DNA of 32,057 bases, from assembly GCA_018812525.1 (NCBI GenBank), contig JAHJDE010000182.1, positions 1-32,057 of the forward strand. Reading direction: 5' to 3'. The translations under genes were made by a program, and so were the position numbers. Numbering within the stretch: position 1 is the stretch's first letter; the number at the start of each line of letters is the position of its first letter. This document shows, piece after piece, positions 23,934 through 31,608 of this stretch. The notes under the pieces are model-generated. The model was not told where the DNA came from and ran no database searches. It saw only the letters and a program-made list of their open reading frames with translations. The DNA comes from Gammaproteobacteria bacterium. GTDB lineage: Bacteria > Pseudomonadota > Gammaproteobacteria > Chromatiales > Chromatiaceae.

Positions 23934-24607
23934 GCGGGTAGCTCCTCTTCGGGCTGTGGCTGTTCGAGGGACAGTGTCATCCCCGGCGGCAAGACGAAGC
24001 GCGAGGCGCCGCCGAACCGGTGCCACCCCTCCGCCCCCCAGTCCGCTGCCGGCTGGGAGAGGGGGGCGATCCAGAGCAGGTCGCCCTGCTTTTCGACCAG
24101 GGCGCTGCAAAGGTTGTGGTCGATATCGTCCTCGAAATCGACCGATACCAGCATCAGGCCGGCGCCCCGTTCCCGCATCTTCTCCAGCCACCAGGCCGCG
24201 TCGGTGCCGGTGGCCGTGCCGTCGGCGCGAGTCACCTCCCAGCCCGGCTCGCCCAGGCTGGGGGTCAGGCAGCGGAAGTCGGCGTTGCTGACCCTATCCA
24301 GGCCCCAGGAGATCGCCTTGCGGCGCAGGGGCAGCCAGACGCCGATGCGATCGGAGCCGAAGCGTTGCACCATGCGCCGGACCAGCTCGCTGTCCCCCAG
24401 GGCCGCGTCGGCGAACAGCACCCGCCCGGCGCCCCGGCCCAGGAGTTCGGTGGCGCGGGCCTCGCCGGCGCTCGGCAATAGGATGTTGAGGGATGACAGA
24501 TCCTCCGGCAGGTCTTCGCTGTCATGCAGGAACAGTGGTCCTGCCTCGGGCACGTCCGGGGCGAGACCCCAGCGACCGATTTCGATTAGTGCTGATGCAT
24601 CGCTCAT
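23930..24607 (-). CDS. HisF-like TIM-barrel protein lacking catalytic residues
   Basis: This is a 225-residue protein. From about residue 45 to 175 it follows the order of HisF (imidazole glycerol phosphate synthase cyclase): SAGEARATELLGRGAGRVLF, then ADAALGDSELVRRMVQRFGS, GWEVTRADGTATGTDAAWWL and ERGAGLMLVSVDFEDDIDHN. The strand carrying the second catalytic Asp of HisF reads WLPLRRK, and the N-terminal strand with the first catalytic Asp is not recognisable, so it is not a histidine enzyme. Start at 24607 has GAGGT upstream. It overlaps the rhodanese-like gene and follows the DUF309-like gene by 38 bases. The HisF relation is by eye; function unknown, perhaps a cofactor- or enzyme-maturation role. 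Confidence 0.65.
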   Translation of the reverse strand: MSDASALIEIGRWGLAPDVPEAGPLFLHDSEDLPEDLSSLNILLPSAGEARATELLGRGAGRVLFADAALGDSELVRRMVQRFGSDRIGVWLPLRRKAISWGLDRVSNADFRCLTPSLGEPGWEVTRADGTATGTDAAWWLEKMRERGAGLMLVSVDFEDDIDHNLCSALVEKQGDLLWIAPLSQPAADWGAEGWHRFGGASRFVLPPGMTLSLEQPQPEEELPA

Positions 24608-24645
24608 CCTGACCTCATCATTTCTCGCGCAATCTGTATGAAGAT

Positions 24646-25056
24646 TCAGCCGCATGGAAACCTCCCGGCGTAGTTCAGCGGGTTGCAGGTGAAGGGTTGC
24701 AGGGGACAATCGGCCTCGTTTTCCAGGCCGACGATCAGCGGGCGGAGTTCCTCCAAGGAGGAGAGCATCGGCCCCACCGCGAGGCCGTGGCGTTCGGGGG
24801 CGAAGGCCGGCAGCACCCGCAGTGCGTCGTCCAGCAGCAACAGGGCTCCCTCCTGGTTGTGGTTCTGGGTGAAATGGAAGGCCAGGGCAGCAAAGGCCAA
24901 GCCCTGAAGAAAGCGGGCATCCGGGTCTTCCTCTCCCGAGGGCAGGGTCTGGATCAAATAATTCCAGCGTTCGCCCAGCCAGTCGTGGACCGGGCCGAAG
25001 CCGTTGCCGTCCCAGAGGGGGGCCAGGTCGGACCAGGTAAAGAGATCTGCTCGCAT
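24646..25056 (-). CDS. DUF309-like small helical protein
   Basis: This 136-residue protein has features of DUF309: VHDWLGERWNYL early and RFLQGLAFAALAFHFTQNHN, then QEGALLLLDDALRVLPAFAP, which matches the family pattern of a first helix with H-x-W-E and a repeat LQGL.Q.A.A..H...GN..GA..LL..AL. The family's function is not known. The start at 25056 is preferred because GAGAGA precedes it; 34 further codons upstream are intergenic. It lies in the molybdoenzyme operon after the chaperone gene, separated from it by a strong hairpin. Confidence 0.65.
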   Translation of the reverse strand: MRADLFTWSDLAPLWDGNGFGPVHDWLGERWNYLIQTLPSGEEDPDARFLQGLAFAALAFHFTQNHNQEGALLLLDDALRVLPAFAPERHGLAVGPMLSSLEELRPLIVGLENEADCPLQPFTCNPLNYAGRFPCG

Positions 25057-25144
25057 GGACGTTCTCTCAATCGTTATGGAGGCTGGGTTTTTCTCCCTGC
25101 CCTCCCTCTCCCCTCCTGACGGAAGGAAGTGAATTCGAAGAAAC

Positions 25145-25167
25145 GAGGGTGGCGCCACGCCACCCTC
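25145..25167 (-). terminator. Hairpin between chaperone and DUF309 genes
   Basis: The 10-base arms GAGGGTGGCG and CGCCACCCTC (loop of three) lie 17 bases after the end of the chaperone gene. On the minus strand they are followed by GTTTCTTC, a poor U-tract. It may attenuate transcription or stabilise the upstream message, rather than fully terminate. Confidence 0.5.
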
Positions 25168-25183
25168 AAAAGCCCCGCAGGGT

Positions 25184-25975
25184 TTATCCCGTCATGAGGG
25201 AGACGGGGACCTCGCTGGCTACAGGGTCGTGACTCATTGGATTACCGCCGCAGGTCAGGCCCTCCGTCTCCGGCTGGGGCTGCTCGACGATACTGCCGTC
25301 GGCATCCTCCACCCTGATTCCTAAACGGCTGATCTCATCCTCGGCAAACCCGAGCAACAAGCGGGCCATCTCCCGGTAGAAGGAGTGATCGGCGGCCCGT
25401 TCCACCAGCCGGCCGAAGCCCCGCGCCCAGCGGCCCAGGTGGAGGCTCCAGAACCGCTTGATCTCCTTCTCCAGCCGCCGCAGCTCTCGCCCCTCGGCGG
25501 CCTCCGCTGCCGCGGCCGATTGCCCCAGCAGCTCCGCCAGGAAGGCCAGCTCCACCCCCAGATGGTCGTGGAAGATGGCGAAGCGGCCTGGCCGGACCTC
25601 GAATCCCAACCGCCGGTAATCGGCCTGGACCTCGTAATAGGGCTCCTGCTGGGTACGGCCGGTCAGCCGGGCCGACTCCACCGGCAGGCAGCCGCCGGGG
25701 GAGGCGAACAGGCTGGCGTACTCGCAGGCCAGGGTCTCCTCCAGTTGATCGAGCGGGGGATCGGTAAAGTCCCTGTCGAGGCTGATCCCCATCTCGGCCA
25801 GCCCCGCCAGGGCCTCCGGTTGCCGCAGCCCGGCCAGAAAGCCGGCGCCGGGCTCGCCGCCGAAGGCGCTGGAGAGTAGACGGTAGATACCGGCCCTGGC
25901 CAGGAGGTCTTCCTTCAGCTCCTGGGGATCGAAAGACGCCTCGCCGTGAACGGGGACGGAGACTAAGGCTTGCAT
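25184..25975 (-). CDS. TorD/DmsD-family molybdoenzyme chaperone (ArxD-like)
   Basis: This 263-residue all-helical protein resembles TorD-type chaperones: DLLARAGIYRLLSSAFGGEPGAGFLAGL, EETLACEYASLFASPGGCLP, VESARL, EVQADYRRLGFEVRPG, FHDHLGVELAFLAELLGQSA and FWSLHLGRWARGFGRLVERA. Such chaperones bind the Tat signal and aid cofactor insertion of the molybdoenzyme. The C-terminal 40 residues are variable. It follows the catalytic subunit by 163 bases, interrupted by an inverted repeat. The neighbourhood strongly supports a dedicated role for the 26139-28769 enzyme. Confidence 0.9.
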   Translation of the reverse strand: MQALVSVPVHGEASFDPQELKEDLLARAGIYRLLSSAFGGEPGAGFLAGLRQPEALAGLAEMGISLDRDFTDPPLDQLEETLACEYASLFASPGGCLPVESARLTGRTQQEPYYEVQADYRRLGFEVRPGRFAIFHDHLGVELAFLAELLGQSAAAAEAAEGRELRRLEKEIKRFWSLHLGRWARGFGRLVERAADHSFYREMARLLLGFAEDEISRLGIRVEDADGSIVEQPQPETEGLTCGGNPMSHDPVASEVPVSLMTG

Positions 25976-26017
25976 CGGGATAACCTCTCTATATCAATCA
26001 AACAAAACCGCAACAGA

Positions 26018-26122
26018 TCTCGCGCAGAGGCGCAAAGTCGCTAAGAAAACCGAGAGGAATGGTCACTCATTCACAAACATCGGCTCCCTGTATTCCTTGG
26101 CGTCTTCGCGCCTTTGCGCGAG
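26018..26122. repeat. Inverted pair of GCGCAGAGGCGC-type repeats
   Basis: Bases 26019-26045 (CTCGCGCAGAGGCGCAAAG to CTAAG) and 26096-26122 are reverse complements with four mismatches in 27. Sequences of this type are common intergenic repeats in gammaproteobacteria. They could fold a long hairpin between the catalytic subunit and chaperone genes, and may set differential message levels. Confidence 0.75.
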
Positions 26123-26138
26123 CAATTGCTTCTCAAGA

Positions 26139-28769
26139 TCAATGCCCGCCGGCCGGCTTGTGCTTGACGCTCTCCGGTCCGACCCAGGCGCTCATCTCGG
26201 GATGCATCTTGCGGTGCAGGTCGCCGGTGTAGGCATAGCGCAGGGTCTCCTTGAAGGCCTCCTGGTGCTTGTCCCAGTCGCCTTTCACGTCGCCGTACTT
26301 GTCGTTGGGTCCGGCCTTGGTCACCTTGACCACCGTGTCGTACCAGCCCTGGGAACCGCCGATGGGGTCGGCCACCACGGGGATGATGGCATTGGGATGC
26401 ACACCCTTGTCGTCCCACCAGACGTTCTTCAGATCCGGGTCGTCCTGGGCACCGAAGGCCCCGCCCTTCTCCTTCAGCTTGAGCGTGGCCAGGCGGCCGT
26501 ACTCCCAGTGGCCGAAGGCGGTGGGGATGGCCACTACCTTGGGATGAATGCCCTCGAAGACGTAGGCCTTGGTCACCAGATGGCCCACGGCGCTCTCCAC
26601 CCGCACCAGGTCGCCGGTCTTGACCCCCATCTTTTCGCCCGTGACGGTATTCATCCACACCGGGTTGGAGTGCATGATCTCCGCCAGCCACTTGACCGCC
26701 GCCGAGCGCGACTGCTTGTGGACGTTGATCTTGTAGGTGGTGAGGACCAGCTCGTCGTCCTTCATGGTCTCGTGCCAGGGGATGCGCTTGAAGGTGGGCA
26801 TGGGGTTGAAGCCGTACTCGGCCCACTGGTCCACCCGCACGTTGATCAGCCGGTTGCCGGTGGGGAAGCCGACATGGTTCTTGCCGTTGCGCTGAACGCC
26901 GATGGCCTTGCCGTTCTTCATGATGACGCCGTTGGCCTCGATGGTGGTCCCGGCCATTTCGGCCTCCGGGATCTCCTTCTTGTGCAGGCCGTACTCGGGC
27001 ACGATCTCGCGTCCGGTCTTATCGACGATCTTGCCGGTGGCCGGGTCGAGCTTGCCGTAGATGGGCCAGACGCCGTGCTTCTTGAGGAAATCGAGACCCC
27101 CGGCCTCCTTCAGCCCCGGTACGTTGTCGAAGTGATGGCGCAGGTAGTCCTCGCCGTCCTTGAAGTTCCAGTACTGCTTCATGCCGCGCGAGCCGTCCGG
27201 GTCGAGCTTGTGGATGATGTCGCGCAGGATGATGCGGTTCTCGCGCGCCTCGCCCAGGGGCTTGATGACCGGCTGGCGGATGCCCAGCCAGGGCCAGAGG
27301 GAGTTGGGCATGGACTCCGGTTCCCAGCGTTCCAGGTAGGGACAGTCCGGCAGGATGATGTCGGCCAGGGCCGTCTCCTCGCCCATGAAGGGGCTCATGG
27401 AGACGTAGAAGGGGATCAGCTTCTCGTCACGGAACAGCTTGCCCCAGACCGCCTGGGCGCCCGGATTGGTATAGACCGGGTTGTCCTGGTAGGTGAAGTA
27501 GACGTTGATCTTCTGCTTACCCTCGGCGATCCAGAAGGGGGTGAGGTGGCTGACCTTGTGCCCGGCCAGGGGGTACTCGTCCGGGTGGGAGAGATACGAC
27601 GGCTTGGCCGGCTTGGGCGGTTGCGGCTCCGGCTGGGGCCAGCCCATGCCGCGTGGCATGCAGTAGCCGCCGCGCGTCTCGATGTTGCCGGTCATGATGG
27701 GCAGCATCATGCAGGCCTTCTCGTTGTAGGAACCGTACAGGTGCTTGGCTGGGCCGCGGTAGGTGTAGGTGGTGGCCGGCTTGGTGGTGGCGAACTCGCG
27801 GGCGATGCGTTCGATGGTGGCTGCGGGCACGCCGGAGAGCTTCTCGGCCCATTCCGGGGTGTAGGACTGGTAGTGGGCCTTCAACTCCTGCACCGTGACG
27901 TTGGTCCAGGTATTGATGAAGTCGCTGTCCTGGAGGTCGTCGCGCAGGATGACGTGGCCGATGGCCAGGGCCACGGCGCCATCGGTGCCGGGGAAGACCG
28001 GAATCCACTCATCGGAACGCCCGGCGGTGTTGGACAACCGCACGTCGAAGGTCACCAGCTTGGCCTTGTTCTCCGCCGTTCCCTCGACGATGCGTTGGGA
28101 GTAAGGGTTATGGAAGTAGGCCGCCTCGTAGATGTTGGAGCCGAAGTTGAGGATGTACTTGCTGTTGGCAAAGTTCGGGGTCTCGATGTCCGGCCCCCAG
28201 GTGGGCTCCATGCCGATCTTCTTCGACGATTCGCACACCGAGGTGTGGTTGACGAGGGTGGCCGATCCCAGGGTGTGCATGAAGCGGTCGATGGCCCCGC
28301 CGGTACGGTTGCGGCCGTATTTCAGCATCACGGTGTTGGGGTCCTCCTTGATGGCCGCGTCCAGCTTCTGGGCGATCTCGGCCAGGGCCTCGTCCCAGGT
28401 GATGCGCTTCCACTTGCCCTCGCCCCGCGCCCCGACCCGCTTCAGGGGATAGAGGATGCGATCCGGGTCGTAGCTGTACCACATCCCGGCGTTGCCCTTG
28501 GCGCAGAGGCGGCCACGGGTGGAGACGTGCTCCGGGTTGCCCTCCAGCTTGACCACCCGGCCGTTCTCCACGAAGGCGATGGCGCCGTCCTGGATGTTGC
28601 AGAAGTGGCAGGTGATGGGGATGGCCTGGCGCTCGCCGTAGGTGACGGGGGAAAAGTCCTTGCCGCCCAGTTCCGTCTCCATCGCCTTCAGCAGGCTGGG
28701 GGCCGTGGCGACCGCCGCGGCCGTTCCACCGCTGACCTTGATGAAGTTTCTCCGATTCATTTTCAGCAT
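26139..28769 (-). CDS. Tat-exported molybdopterin oxidoreductase catalytic subunit (ArxA/PsrA/TtrA type)
   Basis: This 876-residue protein of the DMSO reductase family has a Tat signal (NRRNFIKVSGG). Cluster motif: Cys54, Cys57 and Cys89 with spacing CX2C-X31-C. The position of the third Cys of the usual CX2CX3CX27C is Asp61. Cys179 in NHTSVCESS is the probable Mo ligand. Further landmarks are the bis-MGD-binding stretches KYILNFGSNIYEAAYF, IWPVFPGTDGAVALAIGHV-like PVFPGTDGAVALAIGHV, PIMTGNIETRGGYCMPRG and ADIILPDCPYLERWEPE. With an FeS subunit, NrfD anchor and chaperone it forms a periplasmic respiratory complex. Arx-like arsenite oxidase is favoured by context; tetrathionate, thiosulfate or polysulfide chemistry cannot be excluded. 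GGGAG precedes the start. Confidence 0.85.
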   Translation of the reverse strand: MLKMNRRNFIKVSGGTAAAVATAPSLLKAMETELGGKDFSPVTYGERQAIPITCHFCNIQDGAIAFVENGRVVKLEGNPEHVSTRGRLCAKGNAGMWYSYDPDRILYPLKRVGARGEGKWKRITWDEALAEIAQKLDAAIKEDPNTVMLKYGRNRTGGAIDRFMHTLGSATLVNHTSVCESSKKIGMEPTWGPDIETPNFANSKYILNFGSNIYEAAYFHNPYSQRIVEGTAENKAKLVTFDVRLSNTAGRSDEWIPVFPGTDGAVALAIGHVILRDDLQDSDFINTWTNVTVQELKAHYQSYTPEWAEKLSGVPAATIERIAREFATTKPATTYTYRGPAKHLYGSYNEKACMMLPIMTGNIETRGGYCMPRGMGWPQPEPQPPKPAKPSYLSHPDEYPLAGHKVSHLTPFWIAEGKQKINVYFTYQDNPVYTNPGAQAVWGKLFRDEKLIPFYVSMSPFMGEETALADIILPDCPYLERWEPESMPNSLWPWLGIRQPVIKPLGEARENRIILRDIIHKLDPDGSRGMKQYWNFKDGEDYLRHHFDNVPGLKEAGGLDFLKKHGVWPIYGKLDPATGKIVDKTGREIVPEYGLHKKEIPEAEMAGTTIEANGVIMKNGKAIGVQRNGKNHVGFPTGNRLINVRVDQWAEYGFNPMPTFKRIPWHETMKDDELVLTTYKINVHKQSRSAAVKWLAEIMHSNPVWMNTVTGEKMGVKTGDLVRVESAVGHLVTKAYVFEGIHPKVVAIPTAFGHWEYGRLATLKLKEKGGAFGAQDDPDLKNVWWDDKGVHPNAIIPVVADPIGGSQGWYDTVVKVTKAGPNDKYGDVKGDWDKHQEAFKETLRYAYTGDLHRKMHPEMSAWVGPESVKHKPAGGH

Positions 28770-28783
28770 GTCTCTCTCCCGAT

Positions 28784-29641
28784 TCAGAAGTAGGTTTGCA
28801 CGATCTGACCGCCGATGAGGATGGCGTAGCGCAGGGCCATGCCTCCCACCAGGATCAGGACGGCGGCGGACAGGATGCCGGTCTGACGGTGGCCAAAGGG
28901 GGTCACCAGCAGGGCGATGGGGGCTGCGGTGCCGAGTAGGATGCCGAGACCGATGAAGATGCCGCCCAGGGCGCCGCTGGTCAGGAACATGAAGGTCTGT
29001 TCCGCCCCCACGCCGCCATAGGCCGTGGTGCCGAGCAGCGAGATCAGCATGGCGCCGACCCCGCCCGCTGACCAGAGCATGAAACGGCGCAGCATGACTT
29101 GCAGTTGCTCGTTCTTGCCCGCCAGGAAGGAGGCGACCGCCGCGCCGGAGACCAGGGAGAGGGCGACGAACAGCACCGGCATCAGCGGCGAGTTCCAGAC
29201 CGGCCGGTTCTGATGCACGGTCAAGTCGAAGCCGGTGTAGATGGGCAGGCCCACCGCCAGCAGGGAGCCGATGACTCCCAGCAGGCGGCCGGTGGGCTCG
29301 TTGTTCGAGCGCAACATGAAGAAATAGGCCACCGACACCAGGCCGAAGGAGATCAGGTTCAGCCCGCCCCAGGCCAGGGGCGAAGCGAAGTTGAGATAGG
29401 CCGGGTTCAGGATGTTGAGGAAACGGCCCGGCTGGGTCAGATCACCAATCAGCAGCAGCCCGCCCAGGCCCAGCAACAGGAAGGAGAGGTAAAACGCGCT
29501 GGCCCGGATGGGCTTGAACTCCGCCTGGTACCAGGAGAGGGTGGAGAAGAAGAACAGCGCGGCGGAGATGCCGATGACGAAGAAGTAGATCGCATAACTC
29601 CCCGACCAAGGCATCTGATGGAAAATGTTGAAATCACCCAT
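28784..29641 (-). CDS. NrfD/PsrC-like membrane anchor subunit
   Basis: This 285-residue integral membrane protein of the NrfD family exchanges electrons with quinone. It opens MGDFNIFHQMPWSGSYAIYF and has about eight spans, including LSFLLLGLGGLLLIGDL, WGGLNLISFGLVSVAYFFML, GVIGSLLAVGLPIYTGFDL and LILVGGMALRYAILIGGQIV. No haem or cluster ligands are apparent. It lies between the FeS and catalytic subunit genes, 14 bases from each. It anchors the complex on the periplasmic face of the inner membrane. Confidence 0.9.
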   Translation of the reverse strand: MGDFNIFHQMPWSGSYAIYFFVIGISAALFFFSTLSWYQAEFKPIRASAFYLSFLLLGLGGLLLIGDLTQPGRFLNILNPAYLNFASPLAWGGLNLISFGLVSVAYFFMLRSNNEPTGRLLGVIGSLLAVGLPIYTGFDLTVHQNRPVWNSPLMPVLFVALSLVSGAAVASFLAGKNEQLQVMLRRFMLWSAGGVGAMLISLLGTTAYGGVGAEQTFMFLTSGALGGIFIGLGILLGTAAPIALLVTPFGHRQTGILSAAVLILVGGMALRYAILIGGQIVQTYF

Positions 29642-29655
29642 GGTAGTGCTCCCGA

Positions 29656-30360
29656 TTAGGCCTTGTGGTTATCGAACGCCTGGCGATCCCGTTCCAGGAC
29701 CTCCGGCGGGTTGTAGACCGCGCGCCCGTGCTCGGTGAGATTGCGGTCGGCGCCGATGTAGAACACGTTCGGCTTGGTGCCCTCCTCGGGGCGCAGCACC
29801 TGGGTCGGCAGGGTGGCGACCAGACGGGCCACCTCGGAGCTGGGATCGTTGAGGTCGCCGAAGATGCGCGCCCGGCCGATGCAGGTCTGGACGCAGGCCG
29901 GCGCCATGCCTTGGACCACCCGGTGGTGGCAGAAGGTACACTTGTCCACCACGCCGGTGATGTCGGTGCTGGTGCGGTTCTTGGGCAGCAGGAAGCGGGC
30001 GTTGTAGGGGCAGGAGGCCATGCAGGCCTTGCAGCCGATGCAGCGGTCGTAGTGCTGGAGCACGAAGCCGCCGTCCTCGACCTTGTAGGTCGCCCCCACC
30101 GGACAGGAGCGCACGCAGGGCGGGTCATCGCAGTGATTACAGAGACGGGGCAGGAACTGCTTGCGGACATTGGGATAGGTACCCACCACGCGGTAGGGCA
30201 CCCAGGTGCGCCACACCCCGAGCGGGACATCGTATTCGGCCTTACAGGCCACCATGCAGGCGTCGCAGCCGATGCAACGCCGCAGGTCGATGACCATGGC
30301 GTAGCGTTTTTTTCCCGGCACGCCGCGGGTTTCGATGGAAGACAGGCGTAATTCGCTCAT
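29656..30360 (-). CDS. Four-cluster 4Fe-4S electron-transfer subunit
   Basis: This 234-residue protein is of the DmsB/PsrB/NrfC/TtrB type. Cysteine motifs for four 4Fe-4S clusters are CIGCDACMVACKAE, CNHCDDPPCVRSCPVGA, CIGCKACMASCPYNA and CTFCHHRVVQGMAPACVQTCIG. It has no signal peptide, as expected for a subunit exported together with the Tat substrate. The start at 30360 has GGAGGAG ten bases upstream; longer frames are not conserved. It is the first gene of the operon and follows the sigma-54 promoter by about 100 bases. Confidence 0.92.
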   Translation of the reverse strand: MSELRLSSIETRGVPGKKRYAMVIDLRRCIGCDACMVACKAEYDVPLGVWRTWVPYRVVGTYPNVRKQFLPRLCNHCDDPPCVRSCPVGATYKVEDGGFVLQHYDRCIGCKACMASCPYNARFLLPKNRTSTDITGVVDKCTFCHHRVVQGMAPACVQTCIGRARIFGDLNDPSSEVARLVATLPTQVLRPEEGTKPNVFYIGADRNLTEHGRAVYNPPEVLERDRQAFDNHKA

Positions 30361-30464
30361 GTTTTTGGGTCTCCTCCGGAATTCCAGCCAGGCCCGGTTC
30401 GACGCCTTCATCAAGCACCGCCGGACAGCCTCGACCCGGTTACTGCCTGGGTCGAAGGATTCAT

Positions 30465-30480
30465 TGCACCTGCCATGCCA
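30465..30480 (-). promoter_or_regulatory. Sigma-54 (-24/-12) promoter of the molybdoenzyme operon
   Basis: On the minus strand TGGCATGGCAGGTGCA has the invariant GG (30479-30478) and GC (30467-30466) at the exact 10-base spacing, and 14 of 16 bases agree with TGGCACG-N4-TTGCA when the N positions are counted as matching. Transcription would begin near 30454, giving a leader of about 94 bases before the first gene. The stretch 30361-30676 between the divergent genes holds this promoter and the upstream sites and no gene. Confidence 0.82.
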
Positions 30481-30533
30481 GATCATAACGCTCTGTTTGT
30501 TATGTCTTTTCCTGTATTGCTGTGGAGAGGGGA

Positions 30534-30592
30534 TAACCGGACGGTTACAAACCGAGTGGATTAACGTTACTGTTTGGTAAGCATTGCATTAC
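30534..30592. promoter_or_regulatory. Candidate upstream activator sites for the sigma-54 regulator
   Basis: Between 55 and 112 bases upstream of the -24 element lie TAACCG-GA-CGGTTA (30534-30547, perfect inverted repeat), TAACGTTA (30562-30569) and GTAA-N8-TTAC (30577-30592). The first overlaps the 12-mer GGTTACAAACCG shared with 17323-17334. The distance is usual for enhancer sites of NtrC-type activators. Binding is inferred. An additional GGTTAC at 30438-30443 lies in the transcribed leader. Confidence 0.55.
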
Positions 30593-30676
30593 AGAACGGG
30601 GGGCGAACCGGCCTGGAATACCGATGGGGTTACTTGCCAGGCCCAGAGCCGTTACGCAGAATGAGGGAGGATAGCG

Positions 30677-31441
30677 ATGGCTTTCCGATTGCGTCTGATA
30701 TCAACAGCCGGCCAGGAAAACGAAATGCCCGACAATAAAGGGGAAATGACGCCCAACAAGGCAAAGGCGTTGATGATCGCCAAGCGCCAGTTGGCCGAAT
30801 TCGTTTATGACGCGGTAAATCTGGAAGGCATCCCCTTCACCCTGCCGGAGATCCAGACCCTGCTGGATGGCATAACCGTTGGCGGGCACAAGCTATCGGA
30901 CCAACAAATCGCCATCAATCAGAAAAACGCCTGGGTCAGATTGTTCGAATGGGTCGCCGCCGGCGAATTCAGGATATCCAAGGAAAATGCCTGCGAACTC
31001 CACGCCATCGCGGCCAAGGAAGAGGCTCTGGTGTGGGGGAGCTTCCGCTCAGGCGGCGTCTATATCGCAGGCACCCCCTATACGCCGCCACATCCGGCAG
31101 AACTGGACGGCATTTTCTCGCGCATGAAGGAGGGGCTCGCGTCCCTTGACGATGTCTACGATCAAGCCATCCATCTCTTTCTGGTCATGGCGCGCAGCCA
31201 GTTCTTCTACGATGTCAACAAACGCCTGGGCCGCTTCATGATGAACGGCCACCTACTGGCACACGGCTATCCGGCGATCAACCTCCCCGCGAAGCGGCAA
31301 TTGGAATTCAACCAATACATGCTCGCCTTTTACGAGAGCGGCGATGAGACCGAAATGAACCAATTCCTCCGCTCCTGCCTGGACCCGAGAATCATCGACA
31401 TCATGAAAGAAGAATCGCCGGATCGGAAAGAGCAGAGTTGA
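30677..31441 (+). CDS. Fic-domain protein with a degenerate catalytic motif
   Basis: This 254-residue protein has a Fic fold. In the region of the catalytic HPFxDGNGR/KR motif it reads SQFFYDVNKRLGRFMMNG: the catalytic His is replaced by Gln and the Gly by Val, while the Asp, Asn, Lys/Arg and downstream GRFMMNG are kept. N-terminal segments are IPFTLPEIQTLLDGITVGGH, KNAWVRLFEWVAAGEF and YIAGTPYTPPHPAELDGIF, the last being the target-docking flap. GGGAGG precedes the ATG. AMP transfer is unlikely by the standard mechanism; another activity or a regulatory role is possible. It stands alone, divergent from the molybdoenzyme operon. Confidence 0.85.
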   Translation: MAFRLRLISTAGQENEMPDNKGEMTPNKAKALMIAKRQLAEFVYDAVNLEGIPFTLPEIQTLLDGITVGGHKLSDQQIAINQKNAWVRLFEWVAAGEFRISKENACELHAIAAKEEALVWGSFRSGGVYIAGTPYTPPHPAELDGIFSRMKEGLASLDDVYDQAIHLFLVMARSQFFYDVNKRLGRFMMNGHLLAHGYPAINLPAKRQLEFNQYMLAFYESGDETEMNQFLRSCLDPRIIDIMKEESPDRKEQS

Positions 31442-31608
31442 ACGATGCCTGGGGTCGAATCAAAAACATGCTGGATAGACTTTTCCGATATCTCGGCCTC
31501 CGTCAATCGCTATGCCGGTGAAGTCGGTGGCACCAATAGGCCTTGATGGCGACGGACGCAGAGTTGCAACCATTGAACCATCCCTGAATGTATTGGGCGT
31601 TCGGTAGA

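Noticed and set aside
26139-28769. Aerobic arsenite oxidase AioA
   Set aside because: There is no Rieske subunit gene, the cluster motif and overall sequence differ, and an NrfD anchor, four-cluster FeS subunit and Tat signal on the large subunit point to the Arr/Arx/Psr group.
26097-28793. A very long open frame on the plus strand opposite the molybdoenzyme gene
   Set aside because: It is a mirror effect of GC-rich codon use; the minus-strand protein has full family motifs and the plus-strand translation has none.
30571-30590. A second -24/-12-like element, TGGTAAGCATTGC
   Set aside because: The GG to GC distance is two bases too short for sigma-54.
31445-31546. Short plus-strand frame after the Fic-like gene (33 codons)
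   Set aside because: There is no ribosome site or family similarity that I can see; it is too short to support.
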